This document shows, piece after piece, positions 12,695 to 13,041 of a stretch of DNA of 13,041 bases. The DNA comes from an uncultured Collinsella sp. (GTDB taxonomy: Bacteria > Actinomycetota > Coriobacteriia > Coriobacteriales > Coriobacteriaceae): positions 1 through 13,041 of the forward strand of contig CABTAA010000022.1 of the NCBI GenBank assembly GCA_902482615.1, written 5' to 3'. How positions within the stretch are numbered: the first letter of the stretch is position 1; each line of letters begins with the position of its first letter. The notes under the pieces are model-generated. The model saw only the letters and a program-made list of their open reading frames with translations. It was not told the DNA's origin and made no database searches. A program made the position numbers and the translations under genes.

Positions 12695-13041
12695 TTAGCG
12701 CTTGCGGGGGACGAGTTTGGTGCGGCGCAGGTGGATCATCTCGGCGGCGATGGAGATGGCAATCTCCTCGGGGTCCTCGGCCTCGATGGCAACGCCGATC
12801 GGCAGGTGCAGCTCGTCGATCTGGTCCTGTGTAAAGCCCTCCTGCTCCAGGCGGGCGCGCACAAAGGCCGTCTTGCGGCGCGAACCCAGGCAGCCCAGGT
12901 AGGCGGGCTTGGCGCGCATGGCCTGAATCACCACGTCGATATCGGACTTGTGACCCGCCGTGGCGACGACCACCAAGTCGCGCGGGCCGATGGGACACGG
13001 CTCGCTCAGGTTCTTGTAATCGGCCAGGCGACGATCGTAGA
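12695..13041 (-). CDS. XdhC/CoxI-family protein, C-terminal part (N-terminus beyond right edge)
   Basis: The last 114 residues are visible and the frame is open to the window edge. The fragment reads as an XdhC C-terminal Rossmann-type domain. DLVVVATAGHKSDIDVVIQA corresponds to the family's His-containing motif. AYLGCLGSRRKTAFVRARLE is the Gly-Ser-Arg-Arg-Lys signature, and PIGVAIEAEDPEEIAISIAA is the conserved PIG...P.EIA.SI.AE ending. XdhC proteins hold molybdenum cofactor and help insert its sulfurated form into xanthine dehydrogenase-type enzymes; related proteins occur in selenium-dependent hydroxylase clusters. Partner genes, if any, lie outside the window. Why this gene sits in front of rplE is unclear. 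Confidence 0.85.
   Translation of the reverse strand, partial: YDRRLADYKNLSEPCPIGPRDLVVVATAGHKSDIDVVIQAMRAKPAYLGCLGSRRKTAFVRARLEQEGFTQDQIDELHLPIGVAIEAEDPEEIAISIAAEMIHLRRTKLVPRKR

Noticed and set aside
1..13041. CRISPR arrays, tRNAs, rRNAs, transposases, phage or defence genes
   Set aside because: No direct-repeat array, cloverleaf-like segment or relevant protein signature was found on either strand.

Overview
The window is about 13 kb of a moderately GC-rich bacterial chromosome. Every gene I can support lies on the minus strand, so transcription runs from the right end to the left. The protein styles fit a high-GC Gram-positive: zinc-binding short S14, zinc-free S4, an adenylate kinase with a four-Cys lid, and frequent GTG/TTG starts. 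My best guess is Coriobacteriia, near Collinsella or a relative. That is an impression from memory of the family, not a search result.

Layout in transcription order. 13041-12695 holds the C-terminal part of an XdhC/CoxI-family protein, whose 5' end lies outside the window. 12694-12384 is a 311-bp gene-free stretch with a long hairpin that looks like a terminator or repeat, then a candidate promoter and a leader of about 130 nt. 12383-7572 is most of the spc operon: rplE, rpsN (type Z), rpsH, rplF, rplR, rpsE, rpmD, rplO, secY. adk and map follow (7553-6142). After a 130-bp imperfect inverted repeat and a candidate promoter comes infA (5910-5692). A 147-bp gap with a foldable leader follows, then the alpha operon rpmJ, rpsM, rpsK, rpsD, rpoA, rplQ (5544-2535), closed by a textbook terminator at 2508-2478. 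truA, a divergent family-2-like glycosyltransferase and the 5' two-thirds of argR fill the left end.

The genes make the translation core (ten small- and large-subunit proteins of the spc block and alpha operon, plus IF-1), the SecY channel, the RNA polymerase alpha subunit, N-terminal Met removal, nucleotide balance (Adk) and tRNA pseudouridylation (TruA). ArgR is the arginine repressor.

The coding content is ordinary housekeeping. The unusual material is between genes. The usual neighbours upstream of rplE (rplX, rplN, rpsQ and so on) are absent, and an unrelated xdhC-like gene sits there instead, with a repeat and a promoter at the junction. There is a 130-bp fold-back between map and infA, a possible two-hairpin leader with complementary loop segments before rpmJ-rpsM, intercistronic hairpins after rplE and rplF, and a paired TTTCGAAA palindrome upstream of argR. 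I see no CRISPR array, tRNA, rRNA, transposase or defence system.
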